From the NCBI GenBank assembly GCA_003136915.1, contig PLEB01000366.1, positions 10,033 through 23,179 on the forward strand: 13,147 nucleotides of DNA, given 5' to 3'. Each line of letters begins with the position of its first letter. The first letter of the stretch is position 1. This stretch comes from Chitinophagaceae bacterium. Lineage in GTDB: Bacteria > Bacteroidota > Bacteroidia > Chitinophagales > Chitinophagaceae. Both the position numbers and the translations under genes were made by a program. Below are positions 7,601 through 13,147 of this stretch, piece by piece. The notes beneath the pieces were generated by a model, which was not told the DNA's origin, did no database searches, and saw only the letters and a program-made list of their open reading frames with translations.

Positions 7601-8213
7601 AATTATCCACATTGATCTGGAACTCACGTTCGGGCGCGCCTACTTCATCCACACGGTTGATTTCGGAAAGCTCTTCGAGCTTGTCCTTCAGATCATCCGC
7701 ATATTTCTTAAGGTGCTGCATATCAAAATCACCGCTAACGTTTACGTACATGATCGGCTGATCAGACAAGCTCACTTCCATCACATCAGGCTGGGTAGTG
7801 AGATCCGTCGGCAAATCAGGTTTCGATTTATCTACCGCGTCCTTAACTTTCTGCAGCGCAACATCCGTTTCCACGCCGGTTTCAAATTCCACGACAATGG
7901 CAGAATAATCCTGCATGGAAGTGCTCGTGAGTTTGTTGATTTTTGCCCCGGTGATTCCCTTGATCTGTTTTTCAATCGGACGTGTAACCAGGTTTTCAAT
8001 GTCTTTCGGCGAATTCCCTACATAAGTGGTTTGAACATATATGGTGGGAATAACAATATCAGGAAATTGTTCTTTCGGCGTATTGATGAATTTGTTGACC
8101 CCGAGGATCGTTACAAAAATGATCAGTAGGTAAACCGAAGTTTTATTGTTGATGGCCCAACTGGTGGGTTTGAATTCTTTGATCCTTCCTTTAAAATTTT
8201 CCAATGCGCTCAT
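4638..8213 (-). CDS. RND efflux pump inner-membrane permease (AcrB/HAE1-like)
   Basis: This 1191-residue proton-driven permease exports substrates from the periplasm and inner membrane through the adaptor and TolC channel encoded just upstream. Proton-relay residues are all present: Asp420-Asp421 in GLGIIVDDAIVVIEN (TM4), Lys1021 in GIVVKNGILVIEF (TM10) and Arg1051 in KTRIIPVLLTAL (TM11). Porter and docking domains fill about 44-345 and 625-950. It is longer than AcrB (about 1050): an insert at about 515-585, between TM6 and TM7, carries two additional hydrophobic stretches, and a further one (1148-1168) precedes an Arg-rich tail (RRRR at 1173-1176). The ATG at 8213 is chosen; the frame opens upstream only with a TTG. 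It starts 42 bases after the adaptor gene and is last in the operon. Intact DD and K point to a drug/lipophile-type pump, but the substrate cannot be read from sequence. Confidence 0.95.
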   Translation of the reverse strand: MSALENFKGRIKEFKPTSWAINNKTSVYLLIIFVTILGVNKFINTPKEQFPDIVIPTIYVQTTYVGNSPKDIENLVTRPIEKQIKGITGAKINKLTSTSMQDYSAIVVEFETGVETDVALQKVKDAVDKSKPDLPTDLTTQPDVMEVSLSDQPIMYVNVSGDFDMQHLKKYADDLKDKLEELSEINRVDEVGAPEREFQINVDNYKMQSANITFNDIASAVASENLDISGGLLDVGNMKRNLQLKGQFKSASDIEQIVLRNTSGSPIYLKDIATIKDTVKQSESYARLDGKNVITLNIIKRSGENLIQTSDDVKAFVKEMQASQFPKNLNVVVTGDQSKSTRSSFNDLVNSIVIGFILILLILMFFMGVTNAFFVALSVPLSMFLAFLFLHAADLIIGGSVTLNFIVLFALLFGLGIIVDDAIVVIENTHRIFIEGKGKVNSVIAAKVAAGEIFVPVLAGTLTTLAPFFPLLFWPGIIGKFMIYLPVMLIFTLTASLIVAFLMNPIFAVDFMNHPDTENGGSKSRIFRKPLFWIILFAGIMMDLGHFTFGGNILILFAVMMVLNTYVFEGMIRTFQNRSLPWIMRHYESLLRWALKGWRPVWLLIATFVLLIFSIVLLFARKVPVVFFPKGDPNFIFVYLKLPVGTNVDYTDSVTHQLENRVYGVLDMDNGKSNPIVESVISNVAIGANNPQSGDRSTRPELGRVQVSFVEFAKRNGKHTTPYLDSIRHVLKGIPGATISVDQEQNGPPTDPPINIEISSDNFDDLTKTAVALKNYMDSLQTPGVEELKMDVDLTNPEITLTVNRERAMIEGVSTSQIGQQIRTALFGREVSKIKDNKDEYKIQLRNNELQRQSLTDLLNMKIVFRDISNGSIKQIPIANLVKVDYTSTYGSIKRKALKRVITLYSNVLTGYTPTAVNAQLKDAIDNFNQKADDVTIVQTGEGKQQEETASFLGNALMIALMLILFILVLQFNSISKPVIILTEILFSVIGVLLGFGFTGMTISVVMTGLGVVGLAGIVVKNGILVIEFADELRSRGMKTREALIKAGKTRIIPVLLTALAAILALIPLAIGFNIDFVTLFADLNPHIFFGGDSAVFWKPLSWTIIFGLAFAFFMTLVILPSMYLIAERLKRPMRRYFGGKWISLMGIPPLTFIFLLVFIPITLVRHFIEKSRRRRAAGEHVDKIWAGSWF

Positions 8214-8255
8214 AAAAAGATATTCTTTGGTTGAATAATGCAAAGATCTGAGGGA

Positions 8256-9404
8256 TCACGACTGGGTACTGATCGGCTGACCGTCATACAAACCCTGGTA
8301 TCCGTCGGTTATAATGCTGTCGCCTGCCTGCACTCCGGATTTGATCTCAATCTTATCATCATAGGTCATCCCGATGATTACCGGTTTTTTATGTGCAACA
8401 AGACGGCCACCTTCTTTTGTTGCGATCATTACATACTTTCCATTTTCATCATTCTGCAAAGTGTTTACGGGAACTGTAATTGCATTCTGTACCGTATAGT
8501 CCTGAATCCTGATCAAAGCAACCTGGTTCGGATATAAATCCTTTTCGTAAGGAATTTTAGCTTCCACATAAAAACTCCTTGTATTCGGATCAATGAGTTT
8601 ACCAGTAACGGATATTTTGGTCAGGATCACTTTATTATTCAGTTCAGGGATCAGCACCTTTACATTGCTGCCTACGTTTACCTTACTGAGATAGGCTTCC
8701 GGCACCTGGGCCACGGATTTCAGGTTGCTGGTATTTACGATCCTTATCTGGTTATTGCCGTTAAAAAATTCTCCCAGCCGGATATTTACCTGATCGGCAA
8801 CACCACTGATATCCGCAAATACCCGGGTTTGATCTATCTGCTGATTGACAATATCCACCTGCCGCTCGGCCTGGTCAACCTGATTTTTTGCGGTTACGAG
8901 CTCCACTTCGGTGCCGATCTTATCCGCCCAGAGATTCTTTCTTCTTTCGTATAGATTCTGTGCAAAAGACAGTTGCTGTTTGGCCTGCGCGAGTTGCTGA
9001 ACCAAAATAGCATCATCCAGCTTCAACAATAACTGACCCTTCTTCACCGCATCCCCCTGCTTTATATAAATCTCCTTGACCTGGCCTCCTACACCATTTC
9101 TGGGGGTTACATAAGCAATGTTCAAAGCATCTATCTTACCCTGGAGATCTATGAAGTGCGTAAAATTTCCTGGCGCCAGGGCTTGAACGGCAACCAGTTT
9201 GGTCTGTTCTTTCTTGGCGGATGATGAAGTATCCAGCTTTGACAATTCATCTTCCGCCTGCAGAATTTGTTTGGACAAAGCCGACTGATCGTCCTTTAAT
9301 TTTTGGAGGGCTTCTTTTTTCCTGGCAATGGGATCACCGGATTGCCCGCAGGAAACAATTAACAGGGTGCCGGTAAGTACAAACGATAAAATGACCTTAT
9401 TCAT
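8256..9404 (-). CDS. RND efflux periplasmic adaptor lipoprotein (MFP/HlyD-like)
   Basis: A 382-residue membrane-fusion protein linking the RND permease to the TolC channel. The N-terminus is a lipoprotein signal with lipobox LIVSC, so Cys19 is the predicted lipidated residue and the adaptor is membrane-tethered. A predicted coiled coil (about 26-57, EALQKLKDDQSAL) precedes the core, which is unusual for AcrA-type adaptors. The first lipoyl half is at about 98-130 (VGGQVKEIYIKQGDAVKKGQ), the alpha-hairpin at about 131-193 and the second lipoyl half at about 194-225 (ISGVADQVNIRLGEFF). Beta-barrel and membrane-proximal domains follow (NTRSFYVEAKIP, AITVPVNTLQ, SGVQAGDSIITDGYQGLYDG). It lies 18 bases after the TolC gene and 42 before the permease. 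Confidence 0.95.
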   Translation of the reverse strand: MNKVILSFVLTGTLLIVSCGQSGDPIARKKEALQKLKDDQSALSKQILQAEDELSKLDTSSSAKKEQTKLVAVQALAPGNFTHFIDLQGKIDALNIAYVTPRNGVGGQVKEIYIKQGDAVKKGQLLLKLDDAILVQQLAQAKQQLSFAQNLYERRKNLWADKIGTEVELVTAKNQVDQAERQVDIVNQQIDQTRVFADISGVADQVNIRLGEFFNGNNQIRIVNTSNLKSVAQVPEAYLSKVNVGSNVKVLIPELNNKVILTKISVTGKLIDPNTRSFYVEAKIPYEKDLYPNQVALIRIQDYTVQNAITVPVNTLQNDENGKYVMIATKEGGRLVAHKKPVIIGMTYDDKIEIKSGVQAGDSIITDGYQGLYDGQPISTQS

Positions 9405-9422
9405 AAAAATTTGTTTGGCGTT

Positions 9423-10835
9423 TTAAATTTTTCCAATGGCTTTGAGAAAATCAATTTTAGCGATGACGGCATTGTATAATGCATTCACGTAATTGGTTTG
9501 TGCGGTGATCAGGTCCGTTTGAGCATTGGTAATATCCGAATTGGAAGCAAGGCCCGATTCATATTTCTTCTTGGTCTGATCGTAAACCGATTCTGCCAGG
9601 GTCTTGTTCTGCTTCTGATTATCAACCGTGATTATGGCAGTCCGGAAATTATTTTGCGCCTGGGCAATATCATTGTCGATAGAAATTTTCAGGTCTTCAA
9701 TCTGGTTTTTTACCTGCAATGACTGGAGCCGTGCTTTTTTCAAATTCGCATCCTTCAAAAACCCGCTAAAAATAGGTACATTAATATTCAGTCCGACGTA
9801 TGAGGTCGTAAACCAGGAACCGCTTTTACTGAAAAAATTATACGAGTTACTGTAAGCATTTTTTTGGTAAGCGCCGTTCAAATTCAATGTCGGATAATAA
9901 CTGGACTTGTACCGCCGAATATTAAAATCGTTCAGTTTATCCTGAAGTTGAAGACCCTGATAGTCATTCCTGTCTTCATATTTATGGGTCGTATCTGCCA
10001 ACATGCCGCTTTTGACATCTTCTTCTGTGAAATCATCTGTCAGCACCAAAGAATCTTTTATGGGCATGCCCAACAGATATTTTAATCCCAGATAGCCGTT
10101 ATCAATGTTATTCTGGGTGGAAAGTTGCTGGGTTTGTAAATTGGCCAGTTGAACAGTCGCTCTGTCCACATCCAGTTTTTCAGAAAAACCATTGGTATAC
10201 ATTTCATTGGCGTCATGCAATAGCTTTTCTGCGCGCGATATATTGGCGTTAATCTGGTCAATCATGGTTTTGCCTACCACCAACTGATAATATACTTTGT
10301 AAATATTCACCCGGATACTTTCTTCCGTGAGATCTATCGCTTTCCGGGCGTAATCAATCGATGTTTTTCTTGCTTTCAATCCCACGAATACCTGGCCGTC
10401 AAATAAGGTTTGTTGCAGCGTTACCCCACCGGTCGCGCTGTATTTTTGATATAGCGAAAAAGGGAAAACGGCGGGTTCTCCCGTAGGCTGGGTGATTGGA
10501 TTGCCATTGGCATCCTTTACGCCCTGCTGCACAAGCACGCCATAAATGGCCGGCGTGATAAAGTCAGAAACAGGTTGAACCGGAATATTAAAATAATCGG
10601 TAGTGCCTGCTGTTGCACTCAGGGTGGGCAGTGCGCCAGCGGCTATGGCCTTATTACTTTGTAACTGGATCTGCAAGTCGAGAATTGCATTTTTAATTCG
10701 GGCATTGTTTTTATGGGCGTACTCAATGGCATCTTTTATAGAAAAAGAATGTACCTGCTGGGCCTGCAGGTAAGCTGCTCCCAGAAGGAGTATGGCGATG
10801 ATTGATCCTTTTTTCATACCAAAGTTTTTATTCAT
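9423..10835 (-). CDS. TolC-family outer-membrane efflux channel
   Basis: A 470-residue outer-membrane factor forming the trimeric exit duct for the pump. The N-terminus MNKNFGMKKGS plus a hydrophobic stretch is a Sec signal, with probable cleavage after LQA (residue 25). The TolC duplication is visible: heptad-rich helices with Ala/Asn/Gln around 45-75, 165-260 and 365-460, and strand regions such as LQQTLFDGQVF and LNINVPIFSGFLKDANLKK. The closing block SGLASNSDITNAQTDLITAQ is typical of the family. No lipobox is seen. Three starts are possible: 10856, 10835 and 10817. The 10835 ATG is favoured because it overlaps the tetR stop as ATGAATAA and has a purine-rich GAGAAAAG upstream, suggesting translational coupling; the 10817 ATG gives an equally normal signal peptide. 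A purely - strand operon with tetR upstream and the adaptor 18 bases downstream is clear. Confidence 0.93.
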   Translation of the reverse strand: MNKNFGMKKGSIIAILLLGAAYLQAQQVHSFSIKDAIEYAHKNNARIKNAILDLQIQLQSNKAIAAGALPTLSATAGTTDYFNIPVQPVSDFITPAIYGVLVQQGVKDANGNPITQPTGEPAVFPFSLYQKYSATGGVTLQQTLFDGQVFVGLKARKTSIDYARKAIDLTEESIRVNIYKVYYQLVVGKTMIDQINANISRAEKLLHDANEMYTNGFSEKLDVDRATVQLANLQTQQLSTQNNIDNGYLGLKYLLGMPIKDSLVLTDDFTEEDVKSGMLADTTHKYEDRNDYQGLQLQDKLNDFNIRRYKSSYYPTLNLNGAYQKNAYSNSYNFFSKSGSWFTTSYVGLNINVPIFSGFLKDANLKKARLQSLQVKNQIEDLKISIDNDIAQAQNNFRTAIITVDNQKQNKTLAESVYDQTKKKYESGLASNSDITNAQTDLITAQTNYVNALYNAVIAKIDFLKAIGKI

Positions 10836-11469
10836 AGGTAATCTTTTCTCTTTCATTTAAATATTTGTCAATCAGTTTTTTTCCCCTGGAATTGATGATG
10901 CTGTGCAAGTATAACAAGGCGAGTTCCTGGCATGTCTGGTTCATCGGAAACTTGTTCTGCGGAAAAGCGTCCTGGTTAAAAATCATGAAGGCCGTTTCAA
11001 TCCGGTGCCGGGTTGTGATGTCAAGATTGAGCCCACTACGGTAAATCTCTTCTTTTATGCCCCGTTCCAGATTTTCCCTGATCATGGTATACAGAAAATG
11101 ATACTTGTATTGTTTTAACCTGCGGTAAGCCCCGGGATGATGTTTCTCCAGGTCGTACATCAACTGCGGGTTCATGGTTTTCAGCATTTCCTGCATGTCT
11201 TCCATAGCCAGAAAAATTTCCTGAACAGCGTCCTCGGCGTTTACTTTGAATTCTCTACAGGCATTCTCATTTTCTTTCATTTCCTCATCCACCACTGCCT
11301 CCACCATCTCATCCTTATCCGTAAAGAACTGGTAGATCGTTTTTTTGCTTATGCCCAGTTGTGCTGCAATCTCATCCATGGTAATCGAGCGGATGCCATA
11401 CCGCATGAATAGGTCGGCTGCTTTTTCCAATATCCTGTCCTTACTTTCCGTTTTCTCTTTGTTTTCCAT
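10828..11469 (-). CDS. TetR-family transcriptional regulator, first gene of the efflux operon
   Basis: A 213-residue regulator. The N-terminal helix-turn-helix spans about 10-57: helix 1 ILEKAADLFMRYG, then SITMDEIAAQLGISKKTIYQFF, with the recognition helix around residues 42-48. This is the TetR signature. The C-terminal domain (about 60-205) is helical and charged, with a Met-rich stretch (AMEDMQEMLKTMN) and a conserved HHPGAYRRLKQY segment; its ligand cannot be predicted. It is the promoter-proximal gene of the tolC-MFP-RND operon and overlaps the TolC gene by 8 bases. Two palindromes lie directly upstream over the promoter, so autorepression relieved by a pump substrate is the likely logic; this is inferred. 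Confidence 0.94.
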   Translation of the reverse strand: MENKEKTESKDRILEKAADLFMRYGIRSITMDEIAAQLGISKKTIYQFFTDKDEMVEAVVDEEMKENENACREFKVNAEDAVQEIFLAMEDMQEMLKTMNPQLMYDLEKHHPGAYRRLKQYKYHFLYTMIRENLERGIKEEIYRSGLNLDITTRHRIETAFMIFNQDAFPQNKFPMNQTCQELALLYLHSIINSRGKKLIDKYLNEREKITYE

Positions 11470-11480
11470 TTTTCAATCCC

Positions 11481-11495
11481 TGCATTTGAAATGCA
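11481..11495. promoter_or_regulatory. Perfect 15-base palindrome near the tetR start of transcription
   Basis: TGCATTT and AAATGCA (7-base arms) flank a single central G. On the - strand it overlaps the last 2 bases of the -7 element TAGTTTTG and the expected start of transcription, and lies 12 bases from the tetR start codon. A protein bound here would block transcription; it differs from the larger repeat next to it, so it may serve another regulator or be a hairpin in the leader. Confidence 0.5.
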
Positions 11496-11524
11496 AAACT
11501 ATGGAAACTTTTTTTGTTACCAAA
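11494..11524 (-). promoter_or_regulatory. Promoter of the tetR-tolC-MFP-RND operon
   Basis: On the - strand, TTTG (11524-11521) is followed after exactly 19 bases by TAGTTTTG (11501-11494), an exact match to the Bacteroidota -33 / -7 consensus (TTTG, then TAnnTTTG). Transcription would start about 6-8 bases further on, leaving a short leader of some 20 bases before the tetR ATG at 11469. Confidence 0.75.
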
Positions 11525-11531
11525 GTTTCCA
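11502..11531. promoter_or_regulatory. Candidate TetR operator (10-base inverted repeat)
   Basis: TGGAAACTTT (11502-11511) and AAAGTTTCCA (11522-11531) are perfect complementary arms around a 10-base spacer. The repeat starts next to the -7 element and covers the full promoter spacer and the -33 TTTG. A 30-base, two-fold symmetric site over a promoter is typical of TetR dimers (or a pair of dimers). Binding by the adjacent TetR is inferred from position. Confidence 0.65.
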
Positions 11532-11618
11532 GTGGAGATTTTTATTTTTTTTTAGAATTCAGGCAGAAAGTGCAGGTTCACAGCGTGTTTTATACATGGG
11601 GCCGGCAGAATGTTTGTT

Positions 11619-11626
11619 TACTTTTG
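11619..11626 (+). promoter_or_regulatory. Candidate -7 element for the DUF502 gene
   Basis: TACTTTTG matches TAnnTTTG and lies 18 bases before the proposed ATG at 11645. No good -33 element is seen at the matching distance. The rest of the divergent gap (11532-11618) holds an A/T-rich run with ten consecutive Ts (11544-11553) and nothing else recognised. Confidence 0.35.
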
Positions 11627-11644
11627 AATCACAAACCACTGCTC

Positions 11645-12265
11645 ATGAAATTCAAAACCGCTGCAGGCAAACTGTTTAAGTATTTTTTACAGGGGTTGAT
11701 TATCCTGGCACCCATTACGATAACCCTTTTTGCTGTGATATCGATTTTCAACTGGATCGACAGCATCTTGCCGAATTTCATCCACAGTCTTTTTCCCCGG
11801 CTGGCCCTGGATGAGAGCGGACAGCCAAAGCGGATCCCCGGACTTGGATTTATTTTGGTGATCCTCATAGCGCTGACCGTAGGCTATGTTTCTTCTTCAT
11901 TCATCGTAAGCAAATTGGTTGAGCTTTTCGATAATATCCTGGAGAAAACACCCGGCATTAAAATCATCTATACCACTATTAAAGACTTCTTTGAAGCATT
12001 TGCAGGCAACAAGCGCAAATTCGATAAAGCCGTTCTGGTTTCCATTGAAGCCGCAGATGTGTGGCGCATCGGTTTTATAACCCATGAGGAACTAAATGAA
12101 TTTGGTTTGCAGGATTATATTTCCGTTTATGTTCCGCAATCATATGCTTTTGCCGGTCATCTTTATTTTGTTAAGAAAGAAAGGGTACGGGTCATCACCG
12201 ATATCAGTTCAACAGACGCCATGAAATTTGCGATTTCCGGCGGCGTCACCCAGATTGAAGAGTGA
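11645..12265 (+). CDS. DUF502 family membrane protein (COV1-like)
   Basis: A 206-residue protein with the DUF502 pattern: KYFLQGLIILAPITITLF forms TM1 (about 15-38), IPGLGFILVILIALTVGYVSS forms TM2 (64-85), and the conserved linker PGIKIIYTTIKDFFEAF follows at 103-119. The soluble C-terminal part includes KAVLVSI, RIGFITHEE, VYVPQSYAFAGHLYFV and the closing ISGGVTQ. Standard members have a PNPTSG-like turn where this one reads SYAFAG. Biochemical function is unknown; the plant homologue COV1 is a membrane protein affecting vascular patterning, which gives no clear bacterial role. The frame runs open upstream to 11345, but that part overlaps tetR on the other strand and does not look coding, so the ATG at 11645, directly before the Lys-rich TM1, is chosen. 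The next gene follows after 60 bases on the same strand. Confidence 0.9.
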   Translation: MKFKTAAGKLFKYFLQGLIILAPITITLFAVISIFNWIDSILPNFIHSLFPRLALDESGQPKRIPGLGFILVILIALTVGYVSSSFIVSKLVELFDNILEKTPGIKIIYTTIKDFFEAFAGNKRKFDKAVLVSIEAADVWRIGFITHEELNEFGLQDYISVYVPQSYAFAGHLYFVKKERVRVITDISSTDAMKFAISGGVTQIEE

Positions 12266-12325
12266 TCCTATAGAACTCCAGCCATAGATCAAGGTTAGGC
12301 CAATTAGCTGCAAGCAAATTTTTTT

Positions 12326-13147
12326 ATGAAGAAGGGAATTTTATGTGCCGGCCTGCTACTGATGTATACCCGCCTTTTTTGTTGGGGATTTTACATGCAC
12401 GCGCAGATCAACTATCACGCGGTTTTCCTATTGCCACCTCAAATGATGATTTTTTATAAGCCAAACATCGGCTATCTCAGCGAGCACGCCGTCGATCCGG
12501 ATAAAAGACTGTATGCCGTAGCAACAGAGGGTGCGCATCATTTCATGGATATAGATCACTACGGTGTTTATCCGTATAATGATCTTCCCAGGAACTATAA
12601 TTCGGCAGTTGAAAAGTTTTCTGCTGATACACTGCGGACTTACGGCATTGTTCCCTGGTGGATACAGACCATGATGGGCCGGCTTACCATGGCTTTTCGG
12701 GAAAAAGATGAAAGGCTCATCCTGAAATATTCTGCAGAGATCGGTCATTATATTGCCGACGCGCATGTTCCGCTGCATGCCTGCAATAACCACAACGGCC
12801 AGTTAACGAATCAACAGGGCATTCACGCGTTCTGGGAATCGCGTATCCCTGAACTATTGGCAGCGGAACATTGGGATTTTTTTATCGGCAAAGCCATTTA
12901 CATTGGGGATCCTGCCGCTTTTATCTGGTCGCGGCTCCTTGAAAGTGCAGCTGCAGCAGACACCGTGCTTCGCTGTGAACGCGAGGCCAGCCTGCAGATC
13001 CGGCCGGATCAGAAATTCGCATTCGAAGAACGGAATGGAATTCTGGTAAGACAATACTCAACAAATTATGCCTTATTGTACAACGGAAAATTAAAGGATA
13101 TGGTCGAACGGCGCATGCGTCAGTCCATATTAGCCGTAGCCTCTATC
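12326..13147 (+). CDS. Exported zinc-dependent phospholipase C / S1-P1 nuclease-like protein (3' partial)
   Basis: The frame is open from ATG 12326 to the last base, giving 274 residues; the C-terminus lies outside the window. A signal peptide (MKKGILCAGLLLMYTRLFC) is followed by WGFYMH. In this superfamily the N-terminal Trp of the mature enzyme binds zinc through its main chain, so cleavage after Cys19 would expose Trp20 as in S1/P1 (WG...H). Other likely ligands are His25, HHFMDIDHYG (71-80, Asp75/Asp77), His141 and Asp145 in GHYIADAHVPLH, His151, His167 and Glu171 in IHAFWESR. All positions of the trinuclear site are filled, the last by Glu where P1 has Asp. Lipid hydrolase or nuclease activity cannot be separated from sequence; the Zn-dependent PLC label is the usual one. 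It lies 60 bases after DUF502 with no clear promoter, so co-transcription is possible. Confidence 0.85.
   Translation, partial: MKKGILCAGLLLMYTRLFCWGFYMHAQINYHAVFLLPPQMMIFYKPNIGYLSEHAVDPDKRLYAVATEGAHHFMDIDHYGVYPYNDLPRNYNSAVEKFSADTLRTYGIVPWWIQTMMGRLTMAFREKDERLILKYSAEIGHYIADAHVPLHACNNHNGQLTNQQGIHAFWESRIPELLAAEHWDFFIGKAIYIGDPAAFIWSRLLESAAAADTVLRCEREASLQIRPDQKFAFEERNGILVRQYSTNYALLYNGKLKDMVERRMRQSILAVASI

Noticed and set aside
4858..8129. Several long + strand open frames (for example 7485-8129, 4858-5400, 5979-6443, 6769-7206) opposite the RND gene.
   Set aside because: They are antisense to an unmistakable RND permease, show no domain-like pattern, and carry no promoter or start context; they are shadow frames.
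8214..8243. TTG start 10 codons upstream for the RND permease.
   Set aside because: The ATG at 8213 begins a normal RND N-terminus (MSALENFKGR), and no feature supports the rarer TTG.
11345..11644. Upstream extension of the DUF502 frame, giving a 306-residue protein.
   Set aside because: It overlaps tetR on the opposite strand and crosses its promoter; the extra residues do not resemble DUF502 proteins, which begin just before TM1.
1..13147. Search by eye for tRNA, rRNA, CRISPR repeats, insertion-sequence ends and integrase/transposase genes.
   Set aside because: No cloverleaf, spaced direct repeats, terminal inverted repeats or mobile-element proteins were found; all larger frames have ordinary chromosomal families.

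Overview
The window looks like a chromosomal segment from a Bacteroidota bacterium, most plausibly of the Chitinophagaceae/Sphingobacteriia type. Evidence for this is the cysteine-rich N-terminus on the RicT/PSP1 protein, start codons without clear Shine-Dalgarno sequences, several TAnnTTTG-type -7 promoter elements, and the choice-of-anchor Q, DUF502 and zinc-phospholipase families in the form seen in that phylum. No RNA genes, transposons, CRISPR arrays or phage genes were seen. Coding density is high; the longest gap between genes is about 175 bases.

Left part (1-4570, all + strand): the C-terminal part of a secreted parallel beta-helix protein; a thiol-type glutathione peroxidase with a hydrophobic N-terminus; the DNA polymerase III delta' subunit (holB); ricT (PSP1 family); and a seven-helix Bax inhibitor-1/YccA membrane protein. 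The holB-ricT pair is also adjacent in Bacillus subtilis. A strong hairpin terminator (4588-4630) separates this block from the convergent operon to its right.

Middle part (4638-11469, all - strand): a complete tripartite efflux operon read from right to left as TetR regulator, TolC-type outer-membrane channel, lipoprotein adaptor (MFP), and RND inner-membrane pump. The genes overlap or lie 18-42 bases apart, so one transcript is likely. The promoter ahead of tetR fits the Bacteroidota consensus (TTTG, 19-base spacer, TAGTTTTG). A 10-base-arm inverted repeat covers its -33 element and spacer, and a second perfect palindrome lies over the -7 end and start of transcription. The simplest reading is that TetR represses its own promoter and so the whole pump operon.

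Right part (11645-13147, + strand): a DUF502/COV1-like two-helix membrane protein, then the N-terminal 274 residues of an exported zinc-dependent phospholipase C / S1-P1 nuclease-like protein that runs off the window.

Most of this is recognisable. The items most worth a second look are the two palindromes in the pump promoter, the extra membrane segments in the RND pump, and the RicT N-terminal cysteine cluster with its conserved holB linkage. I did not find a convincing wholly new system.
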